Under the pieces are notes generated by a model, which worked only from the letters and a program-made list of their open reading frames with translations, did not search any database and was not told where the DNA came from. Of a DNA stretch of 64,000 bases, positions 47,066 to 57,358 are shown one piece after another. How positions within the stretch are numbered: the first letter of the stretch is position 1; each line of letters opens with the position of its first letter. The position numbers and the translations under genes were made by a program. The stretch spans positions 299,695,617-299,759,616 of the forward strand of contig OZ024740.1 in the NCBI GenBank assembly GCA_964016885.1, given 5' to 3'. The DNA comes from Eledone cirrhosa (lineage: Eukaryota; Mollusca; Cephalopoda; Octopoda; Eledonidae).

Positions 47066-47596
47066 TGTATGTTTGTATGCGTGTATGTATGTGTGTGTGT
47101 ATGTATGCATGTTTAGCGACGTGGTTAGTCTTCTGGTCACTACTTCTGATCAGATCCGAGAATAGTCCTTAGAAGAACTGTTATCGCATACGGTCTGATC
47201 AGATCTGAAGATAGCCCTTAAAAGAACTGTTGTCACTGGTGAGGATGGACAGACGAAAGCACAAGTTGAAAAGGACGAAGCAACGCGAGATGTAAATTCG
47301 ATCAGTTATTTATATTCACATGAAGTGACGATACAAGGTACAAGGCGTGTGTGAGTGACAAAGCGTGGCAGAGTAAAGGAACAACGATACGCTAGCTGAC
47401 TCTGCGAAAAGTCGACTGGCAAAAGTGTTTGGGATCACTCTATGTTTACAGAAATAATCGTTTGATGTTTAAACGCTGTGTAGGCGTTTATTCTGATGGT
47501 TTCTAAGGGCTGTTTGTTTTGTTCCACGTTGAGGTAGCTAGCTAACAGATAGATGGTGCTGTATATTTCACAGATGTTATTTCCGGTGGCTGTACT
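47066..47596 (-). repeat. 5' LTR of the gypsy element
   Basis: Partner of 41602-42131. The TATA-like sequence is altered here (tatgtttaca on the + strand at 47441-47450), which would weaken its promoter. Its end is TGTACT rather than TGTACA. Confidence 0.93.
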
Positions 47597-47597
47597 C

Positions 47598-47598
<1 letters not shown>

Positions 47599-47632
<34 letters not shown>

Positions 47633-47650
47633 TTTTTTTGTTTTTTTTTG
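47599..47650. repeat. (TA)n and T-rich stretch
   Basis: About 14 TA units, then 'gtttttttttgttttttttt'. Confidence 0.93.
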
Positions 47651-47982
47651 GAAGAGCGAGATACTTCCAGTCTTCATTAAGACATCTGTCCAGGAGAAGT
47701 TTACTTTGATATAAAGCCTGCGATGTCGATTGAATCCAATGGTGTAGATCGTTTCTTCTTTTGGAGCAAATAAATTCCATGTCCAGAGAGTGGGATTGGC
47801 CCGGTGCAAAGCCTTTCCTGACATAAAAAAGGCTTCAAGCACATGCATCACTTGATATGTGACGTTGTCCTGCTATGCGAAGTATTGTTGGCCATAGGCA
47901 AGGCTGAAAGGCCACGTCAGTGATATACATGCTTATATATCAAGCGATGGCATTACTCGAAATTGAGCTGCCACTATGATCA
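47651..47982 (+). mobile_element. Non-autonomous repeat family X, diverged copy c
   Basis: It shares the order 'gatataaagcctgcgat', 'agagagtgggattggc.cggtgca', 'ttcctgacataaaaaaggctt', 'cattactcgaaattgagctg' with the other copies and ends at an (ATGT)n array. It is a third subfamily. Confidence 0.6.
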
Positions 47983-48021
47983 TGTATGTATGTATGTATG
48001 TATGTATGTATGTATGTATGT
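47983..48021. repeat. (ATGT)n microsatellite
   Basis: About nine ATGT units, between X copies c and d. Confidence 0.97.
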
Positions 48022-48312
48022 GAAGGACCCCTAGCCTTTGTCAGGGCATTCTTCTAGGAGAAGGCAACTCAGGAAACTGGGATAACTCCGATATAAAACC
48101 TGCGGCTCAGTAGTTACCGATGATGTTGATATTTTCTTCTTTTCAGGTTATAGCTACTGTCACTCAGAGAGTGGGATTGGCTCAGTGCACAGTCTTTCCT
48201 CATTTAAAAAAATATCTTCATGCACAGGCATTGCACGATAGAATTAATAAATAATTATTAATAATGGTATATCGTGCAATGGCCATACTCGATAACGAGG
48301 GGGCAGCCATCA
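48022..48312 (+). mobile_element. Non-autonomous repeat family X, subfamily 2 copy d
   Basis: It begins 'gaaggacccctagcctttgt' and ends 'actcgataacgagggggcag' before a short ATGT tail. It is nearly the same as copy f and shares the central 'agagtgggattggctcagtg' module with copies a, b and e. Confidence 0.75.
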
Positions 48313-48325
48313 TGTATGTACGTAT

Positions 48326-48933
48326 GTCACGTCACCAGTTGGTGCTACTGGTAACATGTATCCCAGTACAACCTGTCCCATGGTCGGGTCGTTGGCGACT
48401 AAACTGGCAACCCTATCAAGGTTTCTTGGTGAGGAGGGTGACTTTGGACATCCTGCAGGATTAAAACAAAATCTGTCAAAGGGAAAAGGAGCTCTTCAGA
48501 GTCAATGGCCATCCAAAATCACCGGGAGAGATGACCCCTTGGCCTTTGTCAAGGCAGAATTCTGGGAGAAGGAAAGCTCTGATATAACACCTTTAACTCT
48601 AATGGTATCCAATGATGTTGACTTGTTCTTATTTTTGGTAAATATCATCTTGGTTAAGAGAGTGGGACTGGCTTCGTGCAGTGCCTTTGCTCACTATAAA
48701 AGCTTCACGGCACAGGCATTGCTTTATATCTGGAGATCTCTCTGCACTTGTCGTCACATGGTACCATGGGCCCAGCACTATGTGTCAATAATTGTCACAA
48801 GTGTAGTGTTTGTACCAGAGTTTTCAAGTCGCTGGCTGGACTAAAATATCACACTCGTTCAGCGCATCGGTAGGGGTTGTCCTACATGGATATAAACTAG
48901 TGGCAGTACTCGAAAACGAGTTGGCAGCCACCA
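48326..48933 (+). mobile_element. Non-autonomous repeat family X, copy e
   Basis: About 608 bp, the same length as copy a and highly similar, in opposite orientation. A 162-codon frame (48356-48844) spans most of it and includes the 80-codon stretch shared with copies a and b. No recognised domain. The 3' end runs into (ATGT)n. Confidence 0.8.
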
Positions 48934-49081
48934 TATATGTATGTATGTATAACACGTGTAAATATGTATATATATGTGTGTATGTATAAATGTATATACA
49001 TGTATACATATGTGTATATATGCGTGAGGACATAGAAATAATCAGGCTGGATACCCGATCGCACGGTTAAGCCACTGGGAG

Positions 49082-49380
49082 TGAAGGACCACTAGCCTTT
49101 GTCAGGGCATTCTTCTAGGAGAAGGTAACTCAGGAAATTGGGATAACTCCCATATAAAACCTGCGTCTCTGTAGTTACCGATGATGTTGATCTTTTCTTC
49201 TTTTCGGGTTATAGCTACTGTCACTTCAAGAGTGGGATTGGCTCAGTGCACAGTCTTTCCTCACTTTAGCACGATATGATTAATTGATTCCTCACTTTTG
49301 CACGATAGCATTAATTGATAATTATTAATAATGTTATATTGTGCAATGGCCATACTCGATAACGAGGGGGCAGCCATCAT
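49082..49380 (+). mobile_element. Non-autonomous repeat family X, subfamily 2 copy f
   Basis: Close relative of copy d, with a small internal duplication ('attcctcacttt.agcacgata' twice) near 49255-49310. Confidence 0.75.
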
Positions 49381-49384
49381 GTAT

Positions 49385-50000
49385 ATATAAATGTATGTAT
49401 ATGCTTGTGTGTGTACATGAGTGTGCGTGTGTTTAGATTTACAGTGGGAAAAATAATTCCATACATGTATTATTTAAGATATACGAGGAATTCCGCAATA
49501 CAGGAAAAACGTAATGTCGAAAAAGTGCATTAGCTTCGGTAAAATGAATGTAAATTCATATAATTGGGTATACACATCATGTGTAGCCAGACGGTTAATA
49601 TACTCTACTGCAATCGGTTACATGGGATCCATTGGTGCAATTGTTAACGCATCCGTCCGGCATCCTGGATATAGAGGATTGTATTCCTCTGTCACCCTTT
49701 TCTCTTCCCAGTGGACTTCATTCTATTTTCTCAACTATTATTCATAGTGAAGGATTATTATTATTATAATCGTTCACGTAGCAATGACTAAATTTCAAAT
49801 TTTATATAAATACATGTCTATATATACACAATTATATATTATTTTGTGTATGTGTTGGTTGTTTAGTATTCAGTATGCAGGGTGTAGCACTCAACGAAGT
49901 GCGCAGGTAGGTCTGTTTACTCCAGATTAATGTAAAAACAAGAAGTGTAAGTCAACAGGGTAAAATTAGCTTCGTTCATTCATATTTGCTGCTTTATATA
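49385..50000. other. AT-rich DNA with no recognised feature
   Basis: A 77-codon + frame (49514-49747) occurs but shows no motif and no gene context. Confidence 0.45.
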
Positions 50001-50292
50001 TATTTTAGTGATAGCCATTATTCAACAGCTATGACCTCATCAGAGAGTAAGAACTTGAACAGAAAAAACAGGAAAACATGTAATAGATTTTACCTTGTAA
50101 ATTCATTCATATGTTCAAATCCAGATTGTGGGGTTAGTCTTCTAAGGAACTAGAAGCATATCCTTAGAAGACTAACACCACACTCTGGATGTGATCATAT
50201 CAATGGATTTGCATTATGTTTTCCTGTTTTTTTTCTGTCCTTACTTCCTGATGAGGTCATAGCTGTTGAATAATGGCTATCAGTGAAATATA
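50001..50292. mobile_element. Foldback element FB3
   Basis: Outer arms ('tagtgatagccattattcaac' and its complement near 50292) and inner arms ('ttagtcttctaagga' at 50134-50148 and its complement at 50161-50175) form a long imperfect hairpin. The left arm carries extra bases. A third partial copy of its end is at 50868-50955. It is flanked on the right by (TA)n. Confidence 0.75.
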
Positions 50293-50296
50293 AATT

Positions 50297-50302
<6 letters not shown>

Positions 50303-50361
<59 letters not shown>
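50303..50361. repeat. (TA)n microsatellite
   Basis: TA array between FB3 and FB4. Confidence 0.97.
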
Positions 50362-50365
<4 letters not shown>

Positions 50366-50397
50366 AAACAATAGAGGTGTAACACAGAAGTTATGAT

Positions 50398-50766
50398 ATA
50401 TTGGTAAATGGAATAGAAAATGCTGACAAATTGTTCACAGTGAAAAATAGTTTAATTACGATTAAGTGAGAATTAGTAATAGTATTGGTTAGTATTCAGT
50501 TCTGGTTTTTAGTTTTACCGGTTGCGCATTTCTAATGCTTTTCAAAAATAATTTTGAGATAGAGCGTCCGTGATGTTTGCTCAGATCAGAGCAAACATCA
50601 CGGACTCTCTATCTCAAAATTATTTTTGAAAAGCATTAGAAATGCGCAACCGGTAAAACTAAAAACCAGACCTGAATACTAACCAATACTATTACTAATT
50701 CTCACTTATTCCTAATTAAACTATTTTTCACTGTGAACAATTTGTCAGCATTTTCTATTCCGTTTA

Positions 50767-50773
<7 letters not shown>
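50398..50773. mobile_element. Near-perfect 376-bp palindrome, foldback element FB4
   Basis: Arms 50398-50582 and 50589-50773 are each 185 nt and are reverse complements with only about five mismatches and no length difference by eye, around a 6-nt centre (agatca). The right edge passes directly into (TA)n. High arm identity implies recent formation or gene conversion between arms. No coding capacity. Confidence 0.9.

Positions 50774-50843
<70 letters not shown>
50774..50843. repeat. (TA)n microsatellite
   Basis: TA array adjoining FB4, with a TATG interruption near its right end. Confidence 0.97.
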
Positions 50844-50853
<10 letters not shown>

Positions 50854-50867
50854 CTGTGTGTGTGTAT

Positions 50868-50955
50868 TATGTTTTCCTGTTTTTTCTGTCCAAGTTCTTA
50901 CTGCCTGATGATGTCATAGCTGTTGAATAATAGCTATCACTGAAATATATAATAT
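50868..50955. repeat. Solo end of an FB3-type element
   Basis: It matches the right arm of FB3 (50212-50292): 'tatgttttcctgttttttct' and 'catagctgttgaataa'. Its left flank ends in a (TA)n-(TG)n array. Confidence 0.75.
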
Positions 50956-50979
50956 ATATATGTGTGTGTGTGTGTGTGT

Positions 50980-51039
<60 letters not shown>

Positions 51040-51072
51040 ATATATATATAGAGAGAGAGAGAAAGAAAGAGA
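50956..51072. repeat. (TA)n-(TG)n-(GA)n compound microsatellite
   Basis: A long TG run flanked by TA, followed by GA/GAAA repeats. Confidence 0.95.
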
Positions 51073-51192
51073 GAGGGAAAATCAAAATGTTTTAAGATTA
51101 AGGCTTTCAATACAAATTAAGTTATGCAGGAAAAGTGATAATAAAGATTTGTAAAAATGGGATTTTACCTAAAGTGATATTTATTATACAAG

Positions 51193-53225
51193 CTCCGAAT
51201 TGTCATATTAACCCACACTATATTACCATCGTCACAGTGAGTCACCCTAGCTCCATATATCCATACTGTTTCACTGAAGCTACCCAGTTCCAATGTGTGC
51301 AACCCTTGCTCCGCAGTGCCATATTGTGGCACCCTAGCTCCGAAGTGAAATATCTTGACACCCTCTCTTCCCATTGCCATACTGCGACATTTTAGTTCCA
51401 TATTTGCATACTGCGGCACTGAAGCCATTTCCATAGTGTGTCACCTTAGGTCAAACTCCGCAGTGACATGGTGCGGCACCCTAGCTCCAAAGTGCCATAA
51501 TTTCCCACACTATCTCCCCATTGCCATAGGGCTTCACCCTAGGTCCATATTTCCCTACTGCTTCCCTGAAGCTCCCTAGCTACAAAGTGTGTCGCCCTGG
51601 CTCCGCAGTGCCATAGTGCCGCATCCTAGCTCCGAAGTTCAGTATTTTCCATCTTATCTCTCCATTGCTATACTGCAATCGTGCATGCTGTATTACTTTA
51701 ACATCCTAGTACCATGGTGTGCCACCCTATCTCCGCAGTGCCATAGGTCGGCACCCTAGCTTCAAAGTGCCAGATTTTCCTACACTATCTCCCTATGTCC
51801 ACAGGAGATCACCGTAACTCCATATTTCTATAGTGTGTCCCTGAAGCTCCCCATTAACATAGTGTGTCACCCTAGTTCCGCTGAGTCATAGGGTGGCACC
51901 CTCGCTTAAAGTGTCATATTCTCCCACACTCCCTATTGCCATAGGGGATCACCGTAACTCCATATTTCCATACTGTGTCCTTGAAGCCCCCATTAACATA
52001 GTGTGCTATTCTAGCCCCGCAGTGCCATAATGCGGCACCCTATCTCCAAAGTGGTGTATCTTGCCACCATAATCTCTCCTTACTGCAACATATATTTCCA
52101 TATTTCCATACTGTGTCACTCAAATTTCAAGGTACCATAGTCTTCCACCATAGCTCCGCAGTGCCATACAACCACACCCTAGCTTCAAAGTGCCATATTT
52201 ACCACACTATAACCCCATTGTCACAGGAGGTTATCCTAGCTTTATATTGTCTTACTGTGTCACTTAATCTCCTCAAGTCCATAGTGTGTCCCCCTAGCTC
52301 CGCAGCGCCATAGTGTGGCACCCTAACTCCGATGTGCTGTCTTCTGTTACCCTCTTTCTCAGTTCCGATAATGCGGCATTCTAGTTTCCTATTTACATGC
52401 AGTGTCATTCACACTTCCCAGTTCCACAGACTCCCATCCTAGCTCCGCAGTGCCATAGTACGACACCCTAGCTTCAAAATGCCATAGTTTACCACATTAT
52501 CTCCCCATTGCCCTCGACCATATTTTCAGACTGCGTCATTGAAGCTCCCCAGTACCGTTGTGTGCCACCCTAGCTCTGCAGTGCTATAGTGCGGCACCCT
52601 AGCTCTGGAGTGCCTTATTTTAACAAGCTATTTCCACATTGACATAGTGCGACACCCTAGTTTCATATTTCTATATTGTGTCACTCAAGCATTCCAGTGC
52701 CATAATTTCCAACCGTAGTACCGCAGTTCCGCACTGCGGAACCCTAGCTTCAAATGCCATATTTTGCCCCATTTCATTTCCATTACCATAGGGGGTCACC
52801 CTAGCTCCATATTTCCATACTGTGTATCTGAAGCTCCCCAGTCCCCTAGTGTGCCGCCCTAGCATCGCAGTGCAATAGTGCGGAAGCCTAGCTCCAAAGT
52901 GCCATATTTTCCCACACTATCTCGCCATTACCATACTGCGAAATCCTAACCACCCAGATAAATAGTGTGCCACCCTAGCTCTGAGTACCATAGTACAGCA
53001 CATTTGCTTCCGAGTGCCTTATTTTGTCACCCAATTTCACAATGCCATAAGGCTCCACCCTAGCTCCATATTTCCATATTGTGTCACTCAATTTTCCCAG
53101 CGCCATACTGCGTCTCCATAGCTCCTCGGTGCCACTGTGTGGCACCCTATCTTCGAAGAACCGTATTTTACTACCCTATGTCCCTATATTTTACTACCCA
53201 ATGTTCCCAGTGTCATACTGTCCCT
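51193..53225. repeat. Higher-order minisatellite: 28-29 bp monomers in a five-monomer unit
   Basis: About 2.03 kb, containing roughly 70 monomers, each close to CTCCxxAGTGCCATAGTGxGxCACCCTAG in form. Five distinguishable monomers recur in a fixed order: one with 'gaagtgccatattttcc', one with 'ccattgccatagggg', one with 'atatttccatactgtg' ending 'ctgaag', one with 'ccagtgccatagtgtg' and one with 'gcagtgccatagtgcgg'. The third type recurs at about 51247, 51388, 51536, 51810, 51950, 52090, 52231, 52371, 52512, 52652, 52797 and 53056, mostly 140-145 bp apart (or twice that). Many monomers contain a TAG in register and the period is not a multiple of three, so it is not coding. No satellite of this kind is known to me. 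Confidence 0.9.
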
Positions 53226-53486
53226 TAACAGAATCTGAAGACTATGATGTTGTTGATGATGACGAAGATGATGGTGATGATGATGAGCATAGTTTTTCAC
53301 ACAATTCCACTTCCTCCCTCTTACACACTCATACATTCACACACACTCACGCAGAGCTTTGTGCAAAAGTTGAAATATTGATTTGTTTTTTCGCCGTAGA
53401 ATTTTCAACATCACCATTCCTTCGTTTTAACTAATTCATCGCACTTTCGGACTTGACACACGGACAGACATGATTCGACATTTATT

Positions 53487-54390
53487 TATATAGACTAGCA
53501 GAAAGCCACCCGCTGGGGGGTTTTCTGCTAGCAAGTCGAGTGTATATACTGATATTGTTGAAATTTGGATGAGAAATGTTTTCGGCACCACATGTTCACC
53601 GTCTCTCGGTGTGTCTTTTATGCATGTATAAATATATATGTTATCTATACGGTGAAATCTTTGAAATAAATATATGTTAAAACGAAAAAGGAGAAAAAGA
53701 GATTAGTGACGGAAATATAAACGTTATGATACATAAACGTTATGATATAACGATGGAAATATATAACCGTTTACGATAAAACGATGGAAATAGAAACGTT
53801 TATATATAATGATAAGCCGAAACACTCGTAAGCCGAAACACTCGTAAGTCGAAACACTCGTAAAGTGAAACGTATAAATAAAGATTAATGTAATGAATTT
53901 GAAAAGCATAGAGATTTGAAACTGCGTCTATTTGTTTCCTTGGCATTTTTTACAGACGGACAGACAGACAAACAAACAGAGAAATGCCCATTATATATTA
54001 TAAGTAGACTTGGCATGGTGTCAAGTCAGAACCGCCTCGAACTGGTTACTTCTGGCTTGTGGAAGGTGTCTCTATAGCAACCAGCGATTCCCTCGGCCTC
54101 AGTGACCAAAGTCAGTGGAGAGGGGAAGGTAATGTTTCTATAGCGACAGTCTTTCTCTTGGTAGTACCAAAGTAGAGAAAGGAAGGAGAAGGTAATATTT
54201 CTGTAGCACGTGTTTTAGCGTCTATTCACTCTCTCTCTCCTTCTCTCCCTCCCGCTATCCCCCTCTCGTAGTCTGTCTCTTTCTTTCACTCTCTCTCTCT
54301 ACGCGTGTGCAAAAAACATTCGCACGCGAGCACGTGTTTCCACTGTCGGACAGACAGACAGCGAAATTGCTGGTTATATATATAAGTAGA
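53487..54390. other. Fragments of an unidentified interspersed repeat
   Basis: It opens with a hairpin (ctagcagaaa ... tttctgctag, 53493-53530) after 'tatatagac'. Two internal ends, near 54004 and 54385, each have 'gacagacagac', 'aaat' and 'ttatata(ta)taagtaga'. A related opening ('attagcagtggtacccggcg') lies at 58564. Three 16-bp tandem units (aagccgaaacactcgt) lie at 53814-53861. I cannot name the family. Confidence 0.4.
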
Positions 54391-54608
54391 TATATACGTT
54401 ACGTGTATTTTATACGACGAAAAAAAATGAATAGTTTTTGTACTTGACAGGTTTCGGTCAAACGGCTTTACAAGCTTCTCCGTATCTAATTTTCTGTTTC
54501 ACTTCGTAATATTATTGTTACTTATGTTTTTGAAAAATCAAGGGGCGCAACTGGTTGGATATTTTTCTCTTATGTCGACGAAAACACAATCCTTCACAAA
54601 GGACGACG

Positions 54609-54632
54609 CACACGCACACACACGCACGCACA

Positions 54633-54691
<59 letters not shown>

Positions 54692-54700
54692 ATATATATA
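54609..54700. repeat. (AC)n microsatellite
   Basis: Long AC run with ACGC and ACAT variants, ending in TA. Confidence 0.96.
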
Positions 54701-54701
54701 T

Positions 54702-54791
54702 ATATTAGGTATTAATTAACAATGAAAATAAAACCAAAAAAGTCAAGTTCTTTGTTGTTTTTATTTTCATTGTTAATCTAATGCCTAATAT
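54702..54791. mobile_element. Foldback element FB5
   Basis: Arms 54702-54741 and 54751-54791 (about 40 nt, core 'aacaatgaaaataaaa') surround a short loop. The left end directly abuts (TA)n. Confidence 0.7.
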
Positions 54792-55320
54792 CTGACTGTA
54801 TCTAAGAAATTAACACAGAACTTCTCCATGGATTTCACTGGATTAACCGCCATCGGATTACATTGAGTTCTATCTACGGTACGGACCCTGCCACCAAGGG
54901 TAGACCACACTGAATTATATATACACACACATACATATATACATGCGCTCCCAGGATTTATTTATTATATATATTATATATATAGGATGTATTTATTATA
55001 TAAACGACAACAAAAGGGAAAAACATAATACAACGAAATCCCGTATTAGTTTAACGATTGATCAGCAGAAAAAATATTTCGGACGATAATCCTTCATCAG
55101 AAAGTAGAACAAAAAGGAAAGAAGAAATAGAAAGATGGGTGACAGTAAATGTGCACGTATGTCTCTTTCACTCCTCTGAAATAATTTTCTGCCAGTTTGT
55201 GGAATGTGATGAGCAAAGGTACGATAGCTCTCTAATTTCATTTAATCGTGTGTTTCCTAGTCTTTAATTTCTGATTTTATATCACATTTATATATTTATT
55301 ACTGTACTTATTTAGCTGAG

Positions 55321-55507
55321 GTGGATTGGCAGTATTGGTAGAGGGTCGGACCCCATGCTTTGTAGCATAGAGATACGCTCATTTACGGCCTGAGTTCAAA
55401 TATCACCGAGGTTAAGTTTGCCTTTCATCCTAACGAGGTGGATAAAATGAAGTTATAGTAATGCACTGTGATAATTGCTTGCTTTGTGCGAAGAGTAGAA
55501 ACAATTA
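55321..55507 (+). mobile_element. tRNA-derived SINE, copy 6
   Basis: The only plus-strand copy of the family: head 'gtggattggcagtattggta', box B-like 'gagttcaaatatcacc', tail 'agagtagaaacaatta'. It is more diverged than copies 3 and 4. Confidence 0.85.
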
Positions 55508-55748
55508 TATTAAATTACTTATGATGTTTCCGGCTTGTGAACGCTACGTTATTTTCGCCGCTGGTGAGATTCTTTTTTCATTTTGATTTTATTTTTGTCG
55601 CCAATTGTCACAGAATTGTGATACATTCGATTATATAAGGTTCTTTCTATCCATCGAAGAAACATTTTCCATTTAATTATCGGGGAACGGGCTGAAACAC
55701 TCGATTCAAAGTAGGAGTTTGTTCTCTATTTTCCCCCTAAACTCAAAA

Positions 55749-55865
55749 ATGACCAGTTCTTTGATTGGTGAAAATGATGAATCAGCATTTTTAAAAGATG
55801 CTGAAGCGAGTAGGGGGAATGATTCAGAAGTTTTCAGCACTTTTCATAGCAGTAAACAAAGCTAG
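55749..55865 (+). CDS. Small open frame of 38 codons, speculative
   Basis: ATG at 55749 (context aaaATGa) to TAG at 55863-55865. The composition is balanced and hydrophilic ('SLIGENDESAFLKDAEAS', 'NDSEVFSTFHSSK'), unlike the low-complexity frames around it. There is no promoter, neighbour or homologue I recognise, and chance is a sufficient explanation. Confidence 0.2.
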   Translation: MTSSLIGENDESAFLKDAEASRGNDSEVFSTFHSSKQS

Positions 55866-55869
55866 CCAT

Positions 55870-56930
55870 AGCTGTACTACGAAACACGGCAAAAGCAACA
55901 ACAAAAAACAACTTTAACTTATGTTTACTCTTTTACTCTTTTACCTGTTACAGCATTCCGGCTGACGCCATGCTGCGGTACCGCCCTTTGTATATAAATT
56001 TTCATTTATCTATTTATTTAGCTTTTTAAAATTTTGTTTCGTTGGATCTCTCTTAGACTAAAATGGGGTTAGTTGGTTTGTAATTGGCTTTCCGATTTGT
56101 CCGTGTTTATATATTCGTTACGAGGGTTTTTTACCCGGGGAATATTATTTGATTTGTTTAAATGGTAATTGCGTGGTTTTCATTTTAATCGCTCTTGCTA
56201 TTTATTCGTTGAATTGATTAGTCCTTTGAGTTTGTTGTCAATAGTGTGTTTTTTCTTTATGGTTGTTAGTCTAGTAAGTAAATTATAATTTTATATCAAC
56301 CCTGATTTTATGAGATACGGTCATGGTGTGTTTTTCCGAATGATTGATTGAATTGAATATTGAATTGCTTCGCGAGTTGAATTCGGTCTGGTTCTGATCT
56401 GTTTAAGTGTTAAATAATTGTCATTAAAGTGGATTATTTGGTACTTCCTTAATTGTGAATCAAGACTGATGTGATGGTTAGTTATTTATTGAGACTAGAA
56501 TGAATATAATGTAATTTGATTTTAGTTTTCATTTCTGCATTAGTAGGTTATGGAGAGAAGGTGTTAATCGATGGTGTATTTGAAATCGTGTAGTTGCACT
56601 GCTTACTAACGGATTGGCTGTTACTGAAGATTTAGAGAAATTACATAAGGAAATGCCTGCAATCTCATGAGGTTCATTACATACTTATAAGTAATTAGAA
56701 TGGGTTTGTTATATCTATGCATTGAAGTATGTATTTATTATGGTTCCGTTCGCGTGGTTAGTTTAGTTTATATTCTGTGTGGCATGATTTGAGTAAGTTA
56801 GGTGGAGATAAGAAAATTGGTATGTAGTCATTAGTTGGGCCCAAAGACAGTATTAGATTGGGGTCACATTTCCACGTTTATATATGGCGCACACGAATAA
56901 TTGATGTATCTATCAATCTCTTTCTCCCCC
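55870..56930. other. AT-rich DNA with no recognised feature
   Basis: TG-rich in places. No element end or convincing exon seen. Confidence 0.45.
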
Positions 56931-56935
56931 ACCCT

Positions 56936-57050
56936 CTCTCTCTCTATATATATATATATAAATGTGTGTGTATGCGCGGGTGTTTGTGCGTGTGTGTGTG
57001 TCCATGTGTGTGCGTGCGTGTGTGTGAGAGTTTGTGTGTGTGTATGTATT
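56936..57050. repeat. (CT)n/(TA)n/(TG)n microsatellite
   Basis: CT, TA and TG/CG-variant runs in succession. Confidence 0.93.
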
Positions 57051-57300
57051 CCGGCATTGCATTACTGAAATTTGATGAGCTTTTGATTCCAGAGTTGGGC
57101 CCGATCGATACAGATCAAACCTTGAGTTGATAAATCACGAAACACGCATCACACCTCAATAAGCCTAATGAAAATTTGACACATCATCCATATTATTATA
57201 TGTATGTATGCACACGTGTGTGAGTGTGTAGTTCGAGAAAAGACAAGACAAACACAGAGTTTTATGCACGGGAACGAAGATAAGGAAAATAGAAAAAGGC

Positions 57301-57305
<5 letters not shown>

Positions 57306-57357
<52 letters not shown>
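57306..57357. repeat. (TA)n microsatellite
   Basis: About 26 TA units. A small hairpin (accgacg/cgtcggt) follows at 57366-57385. Confidence 0.96.

Positions 57358-57358
<1 letters not shown>

Larger units (their letters stand above)
41602..47596 (-). mobile_element. Ty3/gypsy LTR retrotransposon, full-length but mutated
   Basis: Two LTRs of about 530 bp (41602-42131 and 47066-47596) flank gag and pol on the minus strand, in the order gag, protease, RT, RNase H, integrase that defines Ty3/gypsy (Metaviridae). A tRNA-complementary primer-binding site and a purine-rich tract lie just inside the LTRs. The two LTRs differ at roughly twenty positions by eye, so insertion is not recent. I could not find an exact target-site duplication. 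Frameshifts, a premature stop and small deletions disable pol. Confidence 0.93.

Noticed and set aside
48900..48940. Helitron-type 3' end for repeat family X
   Set aside because: There is a short hairpin near the end but no CTRR terminus, and ends run into microsatellites.
49514..49747. 77-codon frame as a host gene
   Set aside because: No motif, no splice or promoter context, and length within chance.
51165..51434. Minus-strand frames across the minisatellite (89 and 64 codons)
   Set aside because: The monomer length is not a multiple of three, and open stretches are short and do not continue through the array.
51193..53225. CRISPR-like regularity of 28-29 bp repeats
   Set aside because: Repeats are contiguous without unique spacers, all monomers are related to each other, and the context is clearly animal.
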